Part shown: piece after piece, positions 29,707-43,100 of the stretch
Layout of the letters: the number at the start of each line of letters is the position of its first letter
Numbering within the stretch: the stretch's first letter is position 1
Source: Mesostigma viride
Taxonomy: Eukaryota > Streptophyta > Mesostigmatophyceae > Mesostigmatales > Mesostigmataceae
Assembly: GCA_009746045.1 (NCBI GenBank)
Contig: RPFO01000436.1
Span: 883,127 to 947,126, forward strand
Direction of reading: 5' to 3'
Length of the DNA stretch: 64,000 nucleotides
Notes under the pieces: model-generated
The model's database searches: none
What the model was told of the DNA's origin: nothing
What the model saw: only the letters and a program-made list of their open reading frames with translations
Program-made: the position numbers and the translations under genes

Positions 29707-31380
29707 TTGTTTTCCATCATCCTTTGGACATGAGCTTGCTCAGACGCTTTGTTATGTGCCGGATCTGACACGCCTGTTTTAGTAACGACATCCGGCATGT
29801 GCCTAGAGGCTAACAAGCTGGCATCAGCTTCTTAGCAAATTGCCATATTGGAAAGGAAGGTGAGAGTGGTTCTTTTGCTGGCCATAGTGCATGAGTGGCA
29901 TTGCATTAGATAGGTGTTTCCATTGCTTTCCTTGAGCTATAACCATTAAGACTTCCCTGCTATGTGTGCAGCAAGGCAAGCTGGATAGGATGTGAATGCT
30001 TGGCAGACAGCATGTATGATTTTCTGCCAAGTTTGCAGGCTGCAGTTGCCTCTATTGCTTGGGCATTCTTTCTAAGGTTTTTACACGTATACTTGCTGAG
30101 TTCTTGGCATAAATTTGCATGGCAACCTTGGGCTGAGCATAGTGTATGCTCTCTTGGTGCGTGTATGCCTAGCGATGGTGTTGCTATGCCCACGCTGGCA
30201 AGGCTGGCCATGCTGAGGGCAGGGGAGGGCAGATGAGGTGCCTAGCCTTTTCTTATGTTGTGTGATCGAGTTGGGCATGTTTTTTGGCTTCTTGGATGGA
30301 AAACATCATGTCTAGGTGGCCTTATACACAGAAAAACCTCATTTAGCGTATGTTCAGGATTTAGCACGCAAAAACTTATAACTTGAGCTAGACTTGTCGG
30401 AATGACCTGGGACTTGGAACACAGTTGTCCCCCTGTTAGACGGATTTTCGCTGCAGGAAAAAGTATTTTTTTGACGTGTTTACAAAAAGTTATTCCCAAT
30501 GTCCGGTAAAAAAAGGGTCATTTTGCGGGGAAATTAATAACTGTTCGAGGTTTTGCCCTTTTCATGATGTAAATAGCTCAGCAAGCTACAAACTCAGGGA
30601 ACTAAAAACGCTGCAGGTAGTTTTGTAAATAAATGTGTGCATTGGCTGGGGCATACCCAGCCCTAATTAGCGTCTTTTGCTATTAATTTTTGCAATTAAT
30701 TTATAGCGCATTATTGGCGTATATATGGGGGTAGTACCCCCAACAAGTGCATGGACAACTCACTAGAGATGTTATTTAGTGCCCCCAATCATAACTTAGG
30801 GTTGTGCAAATGGATTTCAAGTGATATTACCATATGTAAAATTTTAAGGTTTTTGGGGTGCCACCTCCCCTTCATTTACACGTGACAGCGTCACGTGAGC
30901 ATAAGACCTCAGTGGGAGGGGAACATGGGATGGAATGGATGATGCTAGCTATCTAGTTCCTAGTTACAGGGTTGTGGGCACCACGGCCCGAATCGCTATG
31001 AATGCCAAACGCGGCGGGCACACGCGGAGCCTCGGCCCACAGACTTGGGGGTGGTCTACTTCATCACTACTTGCCATTATCCTCGTGATCCATCTGCCTC
31101 CATATAACAGACAAACCAGGAGGCTGCCCGGGTGTTCACGAGCCCGTCTCGTCTAGGGTAGCACATGTCCATGCCTAGTCTATCACGGAAAGTCCACGGG
31201 TGGCAGCCCTGCCGCGCGCGGCCTGGGGCACGCTGGCCAGGTGAGGACAAAACGTCCAGGCTGGGCGGGCTTGGTGCCAGCTAGTCTATCTGATGTGTCT
31301 ACCTGATCTGTGCGCCGCCAGGTGCTCGGCTAGGCCAAGGCGCCTGTGCCTAAGAATGTGGGAAGTAATTCATTTATTTA
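29707..31380. other. AT-rich intergenic DNA with dispersed repeat fragment
   Basis: No gene is seen. The part 30,860-30,935 ('CACGTGAGCATAAG' and 'CCTCAGTGGGAGGGGAAC') is present inverted at about 50,340-50,415. A short inverted 'GGGGGTAGTACCCCC' lies near 30,728-30,742. Confidence 0.45.
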
Positions 31381-31384
31381 TTAG

Positions 31385-31480
31385 CACGTGACTGCGTCAG
31401 ACGTGTGGGTGCCAATACAGAGTAAAGGAGCCTTCGACCCTATATACACAACGAGGAGGGAGGGCGCCCTAGCTTCTCTC
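31385..31480. repeat. Dispersed repeat terminus shared with 36.96 kb
   Basis: 'GTGGGTGCCAATACAGAG' to 'GAGGGAGGGCGCCCT' recurs, diverged, at 36,955-37,045 ('GTGGGTACCAATGAAGG' to 'GGGAGGGAGGGCGCCCT'). Both follow a TTAATTA/ATTTATTA-rich junction, typical of element ends in this window. Confidence 0.55.
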
Positions 31481-31769
31481 TCTGCCGCAACTGGGCAGGC
31501 CACAGAGCGCTCTCTCGACAGCATGGTGCCGGGGCGCAACACTGTGGGTGCAATACAACCATGCAATACCATGCATAGGTAGGCTGACGCATAGCTTATG
31601 CTACAACTTAGGTGAGGTGGGCTCAAGACGTCGGCTAAGGCGCAAGCTGATAGCCACAATATGCTAGAGCTAGTAGTAGTTGAAGGTACGATAACACTGT
31701 GCGCTAGTATCATTTCAAGTGCTGTAATGCCTAAGGTACCCCATTATTCATTTACCCCCATCTAGACAA

Positions 31770-32380
31770 CTAGCTTGAGTGCTCTATCGATGCGGGGGAG
31801 CCCGGGGGGCCTTCCACAGTTTCGTGTTGACATAAAGGTCCGACACAAGACCGACCCCGAGAACCGCCAGTACACTTGGGGCCGTTCTCGGGGTCGGTCT
31901 TGTGGTGAATGTAGTCGCGCCAATGATCGCGGCGTTGCTGCTGCTGGGCTGGCGTCAGGTCGTCGTCAAGCGACCAGGAGGTGTTCACCAGCTTCTTGCG
32001 GCGATAGAGGAACCGAACTCGGGCTGTCGTAGCTGAAGGCGAGGACCACTGGAGGGGGCCCAGCCTTGTCCCGTGGATGGCCGGGGCAGGCGGTAGGCGC
32101 CCTGCAGTGTCGCACCTGGCAGCTCCATGCGCGCCAAGAGTTGTTTCTTCAGCTCGTCGAGAAGAGAGTCTGGCCGGGTCTCCGCCGGCCGGCTGCATGT
32201 CCAAGCGCCTGAGGATGACCCGTCGGCGGCGATGGTCGCGGTCAGCGGCCTCGCGGCGAGTGTCTAGGCTCCTGGAGCTTGGTGGTGATGGCGGTGGTGG
32301 TAGACGGGTTGCCTGGCTCTTGAGCAGGTCAGCCCAGGAGGCGCGAGTCGAGGCCGGTCATCGCTAGCCCTACCAGCAGG
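31770..32380 (-). pseudogene. L1-like retrotransposon ORF1 fragment, second copy
   Basis: The frame 32,204-31,770 contains 'VRFLYRRKKLVNTSW' and 'LDDDLTPAQQQQRRDHW', homologous to the fragment at 26.2-26.4 kb. The coding part then degenerates, and the region 31,830-31,910 has an inverted duplication around 'GACCGACCCCGAGAAC'. The upstream part to 32,380 is consistent with continuing ORF1 in other frames. It is inactive. Confidence 0.6.
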
Positions 32381-32459
32381 TTAATTAATTGGGCGGCGAT
32401 GGTGGCCATTCGCTCAGCAAAGTGCTAAGCCCGGCCGTGCATGCTGCCCCATTATAAGC

Positions 32460-33610
32460 ATGCCCCAAAACCCATGGGCTTCTCGTTCTTCATCGGCTCA
32501 TCACGGTACTTGGTGACATAACCACGCAACTCTGCCTCGTTGTCCTCCTCCTTGTCGTTGACCCCACAGCCTTGGCCCCCTCCTCGTCGTACTGTAGACA
32601 CCCAACACCTGCCCTTCTCATTCGGGGCGCTTCTCAGGGGTGTTTAAGGGCATCACAGCAGGGGAAACACCCTTGTCCACGGCATGGGGAGTTGACACAG
32701 GGGTATCTGCTGCCGGAGCTCCACTGCCCTCAGCCTTGCCTCCTCCACCACCACCCTCACCTGCTGTGCCGCCATGATTGCCCTCACCCTTAATAACGCT
32801 GCCATAATCCATTACCACATTTCCTTGCCATCATGCTACCGACAAGATCGGGCTGCCATCTAGGCTTGACACAGTCTTCCCTACATGCCTCAAAACAGCA
32901 CTTGTTACCTTGGCAGGCACGATGGGCATGAAAAAAGACTTTCCCAGTTATGGCACCCGCTGAACAGCGCCCGACGAGCAACATATCACTGCACACACTG
33001 TTCCACCTCACGGGGGAGGTTGCCATCGACCACATCATCCTCATCTAACAAGCCCCCACCCCATGCCATCGCCTAGTCATCATCCTCGTACTAGCGGACA
33101 GCACGCCCCCCCTTGAGTTCAACACCATCGTAGAGAATGTTACCTTGATGGAGCACTCTCCGTGAGAGGTGACTGCCCAGGTGGCTGTGAAGGGGGGCTC
33201 AATAATACTGAGAAAGAGTGATATCCCCCATCACCGTAGCCCCTGCCTACACAGTGGCCATGCACCTTGCTGCCCCCCCCCCCTCCGCCTCCTCCTTGCT
33301 GGCTCCCTTGCACCTTCCCTCAGCAGGTCTTCTATTTCAGTAAAATCCGTTACCATAGGCTTGAAATTTCGTAGCATTTTCCTTAAAAAGGTCATGCCAC
33401 CTTCCTTGCGGCTGGTTGGCTGCGACCTCCACCCCATTCTTGAACATTGTATCAAACGCCTCACGGGGGAGAGGAGGGATAACAGAGTGTTTGTTCACTA
33501 ACGACTTCAATCCCATGGCAGCCGCCGTACGTTGGGATTTCACGACACCTGCCATGTGCGGACGTTGACAGTGTAATAATTCTGCAGCTGTACGCCGCAG
33601 TCGACGCACT
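32460..33610 (-). pseudogene. Unidentified decayed coding region
   Basis: Minus-strand segments in shifting frames have protein-like composition. They are 'MGLKSLVNKHSVIPPLPREA' and 'ENATKFQAYGNGF' (about 33,510-33,340), 'DEDDVVDGNLPREVEQCVQ' followed by a stop (about 33,050-32,990), a Cys-rich 'ACQGNKCCFEACREDC' (about 32,920-32,870) and an acidic 'NDKEEDNEAELRGYVTKYRD' (about 32,560-32,500). They may be one gene broken by at least two frameshifts and a stop. I do not recognise the family; a mobile-element protein is likely. Confidence 0.3.
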
Positions 33611-33849
33611 GGCTGGTGTGCATCGTGCGAGGCACCGCCATACGCGTTATCGCCATGTCAAGTGCGCCGCCGCAGCTTGTCTCCGCACTTGTAACGGTAG
33701 CGCAGATACCCCTCCGTCAAATTCATCGTGTTTCTGAGCAACATAGGCCAGCGTAGAGACAACCAAAACACTGGGTTTTATCAGCAACTCACAGAAAAAA
33801 CAACGCCGTTCACAGAGTATGTAGAAAACCAAAAAAAGAGAAAGAAATA

Positions 33850-36240
33850 GAAGTGAACTAGAAATCGAAAAAATCGAACGGTAACATTGAAATAGAAGCG
33901 TTCTTGATCAAACATCTGCCAAGAGTCGGGACATAGCCCATGCGGGCTGCAGTGATGCAACGGCTCGCTTTTTCACACCCGCTGGAGTTCCGGGAAGAAC
34001 TGCACGATGCACGCGTCCTCCCCTCTGCAGCAACAAAATTTCCCCCCCAAATGCTTGTTGCTAAATTGGAAAAAAAAAATAAACGAAGGTCAACACATCC
34101 CAGGGCTTTTGCATTAACTTCCGCGAGCAGTATTACTGTGAACCTGATCGAGGTCATCGCCATCAATTCAGTCAACATAGCCTTTTCACCTTTGCCATGT
34201 TTTTTTTTTTTTTTTTAATTATCATTCCATAAAGATTACGAAAATAGTTTAGAAAGGGGCCATTCGTAACAAGATCACCATTCTACCTGGGAGTAGTCGT
34301 TGGGCATTGCTGTGAAGACCCCGTTTCTCCTCATGGTAGAATGAAAGAGCTCAAGGGGGCTAGGGGTATTGTTTGGCCCTGGGTACCAGACTTGGTACTG
34401 GGCGTTGGCGATAAGCCAAGACCGTCGCATGGCTGATGAGTGCCAATTGTGGTTTCGGAGCACCCCACCTTTGTGGTACTCGTCTTGAACCTAGAACACC
34501 GTCTCGTTTGGTAGAGTCCCGATGGAGTAGAGCAAGGTTGTGCGTATGAGCGTATCCAGATCCGCGCAGTGGATCCACGCAGTCTGACTCTCCGTCCGTT
34601 CATCTCCAGGGGTCCCTGTGATGCCCAAAATAATAGTGTGTACGGAGATTGCTGGGACCGGCTCAGCTGTGCATGTCGCTCAGAGGTGAGTAACCATGCC
34701 CAGATCCCCTAGAGTAGGCACCACGGAAAGCGGTGCTCGATGGTTTCGGAGAGGTGCGTGGAAAGACATGCAGCTGGGTGGCCAAACCGACGATGGAGTT
34801 CCTCATTGGCTCCTATGGCCCGGTGGAGGAGCAGGTGTTGAACGTCAGTAGGCCGTCTGTCCACTAAGGGGTGGTTGGCTGCAGCAGTTGTGTTTTTGAT
34901 CCAGGTGAAGCTCGGCCGTAACAATGTATTGCCATTGGGCTATTTGTGATTAGCTGTGTACCTTTTTTATCAGGTTGGTTGACTGGTTTGTAAGTGGGTG
35001 TTTTTATTAGCATACGTTACGTAGGACTAGTGCCGGCGCCGACCTGTGGCGCCGGCAACCCGGGCCGACCTGCATTCAGTGGGCTGAGCCATAGTCTTGG
35101 ACACTTTCCAGTGTTGCACTATTCGTAGCTGGATGCTGGGGGTTCCACCCATTGGTCTGTGCGGCCATATTGCTGGTTTCATTGGTGGGCCGTTCTGGGG
35201 TCATTCCGTGCACGTCGGCGTGTATCGTTGGGCCGTTGGACCAACGAGCACGACGGCCGGCATATAGGCCAATTCGAGGAATTGGTTTGTCCTCTCTCGG
35301 GTTATGGCTATGGCATGAAGTGTGAGGACTCGTCTACTTTCCAAGGGGGCTCTGCCCGCGTGCTGGGATAACAGATGGATCATGATTCCATTCAGACGTT
35401 CAGTACTACATGTCCATATCCAGATCGGAGTCCAGATCTGTGACAAGCATCCTGTTCAAGGGATGCTAGTTCCAACAAAGTCAACCACTGTTCATAATAG
35501 CCAATTATGCAATTATGACATAGGTGTAGATCTTTCCACAAGTCGGGGTTCTATCCGGCGCTTTACTCGTATCGGAGGAAATTCACCCGAGTCGAGTCCC
35601 AGATCTTCGTAGGCCAGTCAGGCCTGAGGCCGAGCCTTTCCTGGCGTTGGTTTTAGAACACGCTTTACCATTGGCATCGAGAACCTACAAAATGGTCCTC
35701 CAACCTCTCTGTAGTCGACCTTACGTGGGGCAGGGTTCTGGCACGTAATCGAGGGAATGGCTTCGTCATCAACCACCTCTATTGCTTCAGAGCCAGCTAT
35801 GGATACGGCACGGGGCGATCCGCCGGTAGGGCCAAAGACGCAGGTGCGCGCTGGGCAGGAACAGGAGTTTTTTATCAACGTATTTTTCGATCCGCCGCCA
35901 TGACTTTTGCCTTCACCGGGGCCGGTAGATAGCCCATTTCCTTGGAGCCGGCTGGCCTTGTCCAAGGTCACATTCGGTGGAAGTCTATCAACATGTGTCT
36001 TTAGGGCGATTGCTTTTTATTTGTCGTCGACAGTCCCCGGGAAGTGCCGGAGGACACGGGGTGCCCAACACTGAGAGGGGCACCCCTCCTGCTTTCTGCG
36101 GGGATGGCGAGGTCATGGATCCCCGCCCGTATCGCGCTCCAGTGCAGGTGCAACAGTCAATCTGGAGCTGAACTCCGTGAGTAGTTCGCGAAGTTCGCGA
36201 AGCTCCTCTGCGCGGTTGCGCAATTTGTCCCGTGTAGCCA
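33850..36240 (-). other. Unidentified, partly coding-like region (decayed mobile element?)
   Basis: On the minus strand an ATG at 36,238 opens 'MATRDKLRNRAEELRELREL', a probable coiled coil, but the frame stops after about 43 codons. Further frames at 35,971-35,618 and 35,446-35,201 are open but unrecognisable. The pattern fits a decayed retroelement gag-like region. Between 33.85 and 34.3 kb there is only AT-rich DNA with a poly-T run at 34,200-34,216. Confidence 0.25.
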
Positions 36241-37164
36241 TGTATATATTGTTCAACTTCACATAAATATTCTCTTATTTAGATTTCAGGCACCAACGCG
36301 CACTTCACCCAAGAGAAAAGACGGAAATGCAGGCATCGAGCCTCGCTCGATTGTTTAATTGTAAACGTTGTCTTTTTTTTTATGTATTCACCCTTTTGCC
36401 GAACCTCCATGATTGCGTTCGAACCCCTCAAGCTAGCGTGCGCTCCTTGGCGGGGCTAGCGCCACCTGGCACTCGGCCGCGGTACGTGGTGTCACGCATC
36501 TCCCTAGCCGGGGCTCACCGGCCACAAAAAGTACAAGCTCTAATGGCGCATGCGAAGCCCGCAAAACTTGTAAACAAATAAAAGTTGCCCCAAACTTTAT
36601 ATCACTGGCCTCTGCCAGTCCAGTATCTTGCGTGCGAGCTCTCGCCGTGTCGTTCATTCATTAGCTACCTCAGGCGTCGACAGCATCAAATGAGGGTAGA
36701 AATGAGATCTTTTGATGACGGAAGAAGACTTCACAAACAAGAAGAAGCCAGACATTACCAAAGCTGGCCACGGAACGATGAAGCCGACTGGACGCTGAGT
36801 AAAACTTGTGATATTGCCCAATAAACACAATGGGTCTTACATACACATTGTAAACTGTGCCATTCCCAATCAAAACTGATGCCTATTCATTATACAAGAT
36901 GGAATTGACAAGACCAGCACAGTCCAGAAGAAGTCTGACAGACTAATTATGTAATTAATTAGCACATAGACTGCGTCGCGTGGGTACCAATGAAGGAACC
37001 TTCAATGCCTATACACATTGAGAGGGAGGGAGGGCGCCCTGACAGATACCTGCAGGAATTCCAGGCTGCCGGAATGAAGAACACAAGTTTTCTTAAGAAG
37101 ATTTAAGATTACAAAGAAATGTGAACGGCCCATGCATTCTCCTGGTTAGGTACGCATGTGTACC

Positions 37165-40100
37165 TCATCCTTGACTTCGGGGCTGTTGCTCCACTAGGTA
37201 ATTAACCACCGCCGGGTTCACAGCATAGTAAAGCACGTTGTGCCCCTCCTGCATCATACAAGAAGCGACAATGTAAATCTCGTCAGCACGCACGTATAGC
37301 CATGCATTTCATGACACCCGGGCTTGTAACTCTCGGCAGCGAGAGTATAAGGGTGGAAGCTGCAAAAGGACCTACCACCACAACGCCGTTGTTGGGAATA
37401 CGCATTGCTTGCTTGAAGCACATTGGACGTAGCAGTTAAGGTGAATAGGAGAGATATATGTCGGGCACAAGGTGAATAGAAGAGATATATGTCGGGCACA
37501 AGGTGAATAGGAGAGATATATGTCGGGCACAAGGTGAATAGGGGAGATATGTGTCGGGCACAAGGTGAATAGGAGAGATATATGTCGGGCACAAGGTGAA
37601 TAGGAGAGATATATGTCGGGCACAAGGTGAATAGGAGAGATATATGTCGGGCACAAGGTGAATAGGAGAGATATATGTCGGGCACACATTCGCTCTTGTG
37701 CATCAAGTTTATCAAGTCCATACACTGCACATTGGCCAGCTTGGTACCTATGTCGCTTGCGATAGTTCCTGGCTACGGCAAGTCAGCCCCCTTTTCAGCC
37801 CTTTGTTGCAACAAGTATGGGAGCGAGAGCTCAATAAATCCAGTTCTAACTGCGCGCAAAGGATTCATCATGTCAGTACCCCCAGAATATGAATTTCAAC
37901 TCAGACTCAGCCTGCTGCCCTGCTCTTGACATCACAGCGAGCCCGGCATTGAGCTGAGACCAAAAGCACATGTGGGCAGAAGGGCTTTGCATCCTTACAC
38001 TGGCACCAACCACTCGGCATTCTGAAACCATGATATAGTGGTACGTGTGAGCATCCTTGAAAAGGTTGCTACTTATCATTGAGTCACATGAATGAAGTCA
38101 AGATGACAACGCCCAGAAAGGATGTGAACTTAATCGTAATGAGCCAACCACCCTGGAGCTTTAGGGTGTCTCCACGCATGTTGGGCATGAAACAGAATAC
38201 AGCAATTCGTGAAATCAATGTCACTTGGTTCCTGCTTAGCTGTAACTGGGTTCAAACAGCGCAAATTGTGCAGGCTTCAAATTTCTCCATGCTTTGTTGG
38301 GGGCATGATGACCACAAGATACCTAAACTGAAGTCATGGCTTCCTCAGATGTCGATGGTCCTGCATGATGTTGCCCCAGTCCAATTAACATGGTATATTA
38401 ATTGAGCAAACATAATCAAATTGGATTTCAATTCACTATTCAAAGCTCCACATTGTACAAAACATGTTTGGATGCATATCCGTTGAACTATGACAAACTT
38501 ACAAGTTGAGCAAGAACTGGACAGCGTAGCTTACCGTGTCCTTGTCGTCCATTGTCATCCCCTTTCCCTCCACCAGGTACTTGACCAGGTCCAGGTGGCC
38601 TCCGGCAGCAGCCAAATGAAGTGCAGACTTCCCATCCTGGTTGCAGGCATGGGAACAACAAAGCAGCCATGTCAATAACAGTGAAACGAAGTCGTATAAA
38701 ATGGTGTGGAATTAAAATGCTGCCTGAGGAAGAATCTTCACCGAACTCTCTGTGCAAGTACAAAGAAAGAAGATAGGCTGATGGAAAGGTGCGCAACACA
38801 GCCCACCACGCACTAGTGCGTAGAAACATAAAAATGTCAGCTATGCCCATGCTCACGCAAACATCCTGAATCTTGTGTGTCCTTACATGCAAAAATTCAC
38901 CAGGGAGATGTTGCACAGGAGAATAGATACGTGAACTTTCCAAATGCTTTTTTCTCCATGGATTGGCCAGTTCCTCCTTTATTGTTAGGCATCAGCTCCA
39001 TGCTGTAACTTCAAGTTGACAAGAATCAATTAAACCATCCTAGTGCCATAGCTTGTGCAGTGCCCAGTGTGGTCTCTTGGTGGTACGAATGCAGATGGGT
39101 GTGGGGGAGATATTGCATCACCTTTGGAGGACTTGCCGTATGCAGAATTGGCGGGCGTTAGCCACCCCCTCCTTTACAGAGAGCTCTGACACTACCAAAA
39201 CCCAGGTAGATCAGTAGCGAATGACATGCATGAGGATTCGTTCAATCCTATGCAATATCTAAAGGGCCTGTAAATCACCCACGAGTGGCCACCGGGGTAG
39301 CATGCAGACCAGGAGTCTTGCTTACCCTAACACATACCACATAAGGATGAAGGACCGAGTGCCCAATGACTTTTCTTAATTGTTGAGCTTTGCTCATTTT
39401 ATATGTGACACGCGGACGGGCTCAAAGGGGACTGAACTGCTGTAGGTAGCGTAGTACTAGCGCTTGTCACAAGGGTACTGCACCGGACGGCCTTTTTGTG
39501 CCGGCCCTGAGTGTGATCCCGAAGTGCAGGCCTATAGGTAGCTTCTAATATATGTCACTAGACCTTGTACCTGCGCCTGGCGTGGTGCAGCTGTGATGGG
39601 CAGTCAGTGCTTACTGTGGTGAAGGGGTCATGGGGAGGCCTCTTTTCAGCTTCGCAACTTGATCCCAGCATTTGGTGGCAAGGTCGGCTGGCCGCTATGG
39701 CGGCCGCGCTGGATGTAAGACGATGCTATCAGCCTCTCCGGGCGTTGAGAGGCCTAGAATAAAATCTTTATAATTGCCACCAACCAATACTGGCCATAGT
39801 AAGGGTTGTTGGCTGGGGGACTCTACCGTTTGAGTAAAAGGGTGTGGTTTCCGGCGCTGGGCCCACCAACGATTTCCCTCTGCCCCTGGGTGTGGCAAGC
39901 AGCTCCTTGACTCTGGGGGAGCTCCGTTTTAAGTCGAACTACGTCGGGGAAGGAGCCATACGGGCCAGGGCTAGCAGCTACGGTGGAAAGAATCGCAGGC
40001 GGGGGCGAATCTGCCCTTAAGTGTGGAGATAGCTAGCGCAGGGTGCCGGGTAGCCAATAACTGCCAGGAGCCTGACAGCGGACCCGATCTTTCGGCCTGT

Positions 40101-43100
40101 GGCCAGACGGGAGTTTCGGGGAGGATGCGGGGCTGGAGCAAATCTCGGCGGAAGGAGCGCGCTCTTCATTATTGCCCAGTTTTTCAGCAAAGAATGACCG
40201 CCTGGCGGGGCTGAAATTATGGCTGTTTTATCGCCTTTGTTTCTATCCTGTATGATGCGCTATAGGAAAGACAAGAGTTCGGTTCTGCAAGGCGGGCATA
40301 TCTATGCCACCAAATATTTCCTACCAATTTACAAGCGCTGGTTGGGGCGTTGGCTAAACAGTTTTCCGGCCAACGCTTCGGTAGGGTAGAGGGCCTATCA
40401 CCACGATGGCTTCAATGCCGGGAAATCCCAGCCTCAGGGGTGGGGCTGGTGATGGGTCCTGGGCTTGTGAGAGACGGTCCGGGGGCGTAAGACCTAATGA
40501 GCAGCCGCAGGAAACCGCCCCCCTAACGGGGGGAACGACATGGGTGCCGCCCTGCATCCGCTGGGAAACCGCAGCGGCCACACGGGAGCGGCAGTAAAGC
40601 TGCGGCAGTGCGCAGGATGGGGGCCATGGGCGGAGAGAAACTCGGCATCAAGGCTGGCGACAGCCTTGGTGGCGAGGTAGGAGGTGTGGGGGCAACACCT
40701 TGTGTTCGAGAAGTAGTGGAACACCTTGTGTTCGAGTTGTAGGAGTGGGCCCCAGCATGGTGCTACAATAACCAACTTGATAATGATGTGCACTAAGTTC
40801 GACGGTATGGTATAGGCTGTACGTCTAAAGCCTAGCACATAACAATGTAAACAAAATGTTTCTCCGTTGGGAAGGAACTCCCATGGATCAAAAGCTAGAA
40901 ATGTATTTGGAGAGCTTTGCTCTTTTTTATATGTGGCACGCGAAAGGGCTCAAAGGGGACCGAACTGCCGTAGGTAGCGTAGTACTAGCGCTTGTCACAA
41001 GGGTACTGCACCGGACGGCCTTTTTGTGCCGGCGCTGATCGTGATCCTGAAGTGCAGGCCTAGGGAGCTTCTAACGTACGTCAATAGACCGTGTACCTGC
41101 GCCTGGCGTGGTGCAGCTGTGATGGGCAGTCATTACTTAGAGTGGTGTAGGGGACGTAGGGAGGCCTCTTTCTGCTAATGCCCACCCACCCCACCCACCC
41201 ACCCACCCCCACCACCCACCCACCCACCCACCCACCCACCCACCCACCCACCCACCCACCCACCCACCCACCCACCCACCCACCCACCCACCCACCCACC
41301 CACCCACCCACCCACCCACCCACCCACCCACCCACCCACCCACCCACCCACCCCCACCCACCCACCCACCCACCCACCCACCCACCCACCCACCCACCCA
41401 CCCACCCACCCACTCACCCACCCACCAACGCACCCACCCACCCACCTCTTTCAGCTAGCGCCCACCCACCCACCCGCCCACCCACCCACCCACCCGCCGC
41501 CCCCGCCCGCCCGCCGCCCGCCGCCCGCCCGCCCGCCCGCCCGCCCGCCCGCCCGCCCGCCCGCCGCCCGCCCGCCCGCCCGCCCGCCCCCGCCCCCCCC
41601 CCCCCCCCCCCCCCCCCCACCCACCCACCCACCACCCACCACCCACCCACCCACCCACCCACCCACCCACCCACCCACCCACCCACCCACCCACCCACCC
41701 ACCCACCCACCCACCCACCCACCCACCCACCCACCCACCCACCCACCCACCCACCCACCCACCCACCCACCACCCACCCACCCACCCACCACCCACCCAC
41801 CACCCACCCACCCACCCACCCACCCACCCACCCACCCACCCACCCACCCACCCACCCACCCACCCACCCACCCACCCACCCACGCACCCACCCACCCACC
41901 TCTTTCAGCTACCGCCCACCCACCCACCCACCCACCCACCCACCCACCCACCCACCCACCCACCCACCCACCCACCCACCCACCCACCCACCCACCCACC
42001 CACCCCCACCCACCCACCCACCCACCCACCCACCCACCCACCCACCCACCCACCCACCCACCACCACCCACCCACCCACCCACCCACCCACCCACCCACC
42101 CACCCCCACCCACCCACCCACCCACCCACCCACCCACCCACCCCCACCCACCCACCCACCCACCCACCCACCCACCCACCCACCCACCCACCCACCCACC
42201 CACCACCCACCCACCCACCCACCCACCCACCCACCCACCCACCCACCCACCCACCCACCCACCCACCCCCCCCGCCCGCCCGCCCCGCCCGCCCGCCCGC
42301 CCGCCCGCCGCCCGCCCGCCCGCCCGCCCGCCCCGCCGCCCGCCCGCCCGCCCGCCCGCCGCCCGCCCGCCCGCCCGCCCGCCCGCCCGCCCGCCCGCCC
42401 GCCCGCCCGCCGCCCGCCCGCCCGCGCCGCCCGCGCCGCCCGCCCGCCCGCCCGCCCGCCCCCGCCCGCCCGCCCGCCGCCCGCCCGCCCGCCCGCCCGC
42501 CCCCGCCCGCCCGCCCGCCCGCCCGCCCGCCCGCCCGCCCGCCCGCCCGCCGCCCGCCCGCCCGCCCGCCCGCCCGCGCCCGCCCCCGCCGCCCGCCCGC
42601 CCGCCCGCCCGCGCCGCCCGCCCCCGCCCGCCCGCCCGCCGCCCGCCCGCCGCCGCCCGCCCGCCCGCCCGCCCGCCCGCCGCCCGCCCGCCGCCCGCCG
42701 CCCGCCCGCCCGCCCGCCCGCCCGCCCGCCCGCCCGCCGCCCGCCCGCGCCGCCCGCCCGCCCGCCGCCGCCCCCGCCCGCCCGCCCGCCCGCCCGCCGC
42801 CGCCGCCCGCCCGCCCGCCCGCCGCCCGCCCGCCCGCCCGCCCACCCACCCATCCACCCACCCACCCACCCACGCTGCTAAGAGGGACAACACCTTGTGT
42901 TCTAGTATGCTGGGCGCCCAGCATGGTGCTACAATAACCAACTTGATAATGTTGTGCAATGATTTTGAAGATGTGGTATAGGCCCTACGTATAAAGCCTA
43001 GCACATAAATATGTTAAATAAATGTTTCTCTGGTGGGAAGGAACTCCAATGGACCAATAGCGAGAAATGTATAGAACAAGCATTTCAAGTGGCAGCGTGG

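Noticed and set aside
41178-42881. 567-codon Pro/Thr/His/Ala open frame and its Gly/Trp antisense frames
   Set aside because: Pure translation of (CCCA)n/(CCCG)n satellite; openness is due to composition.
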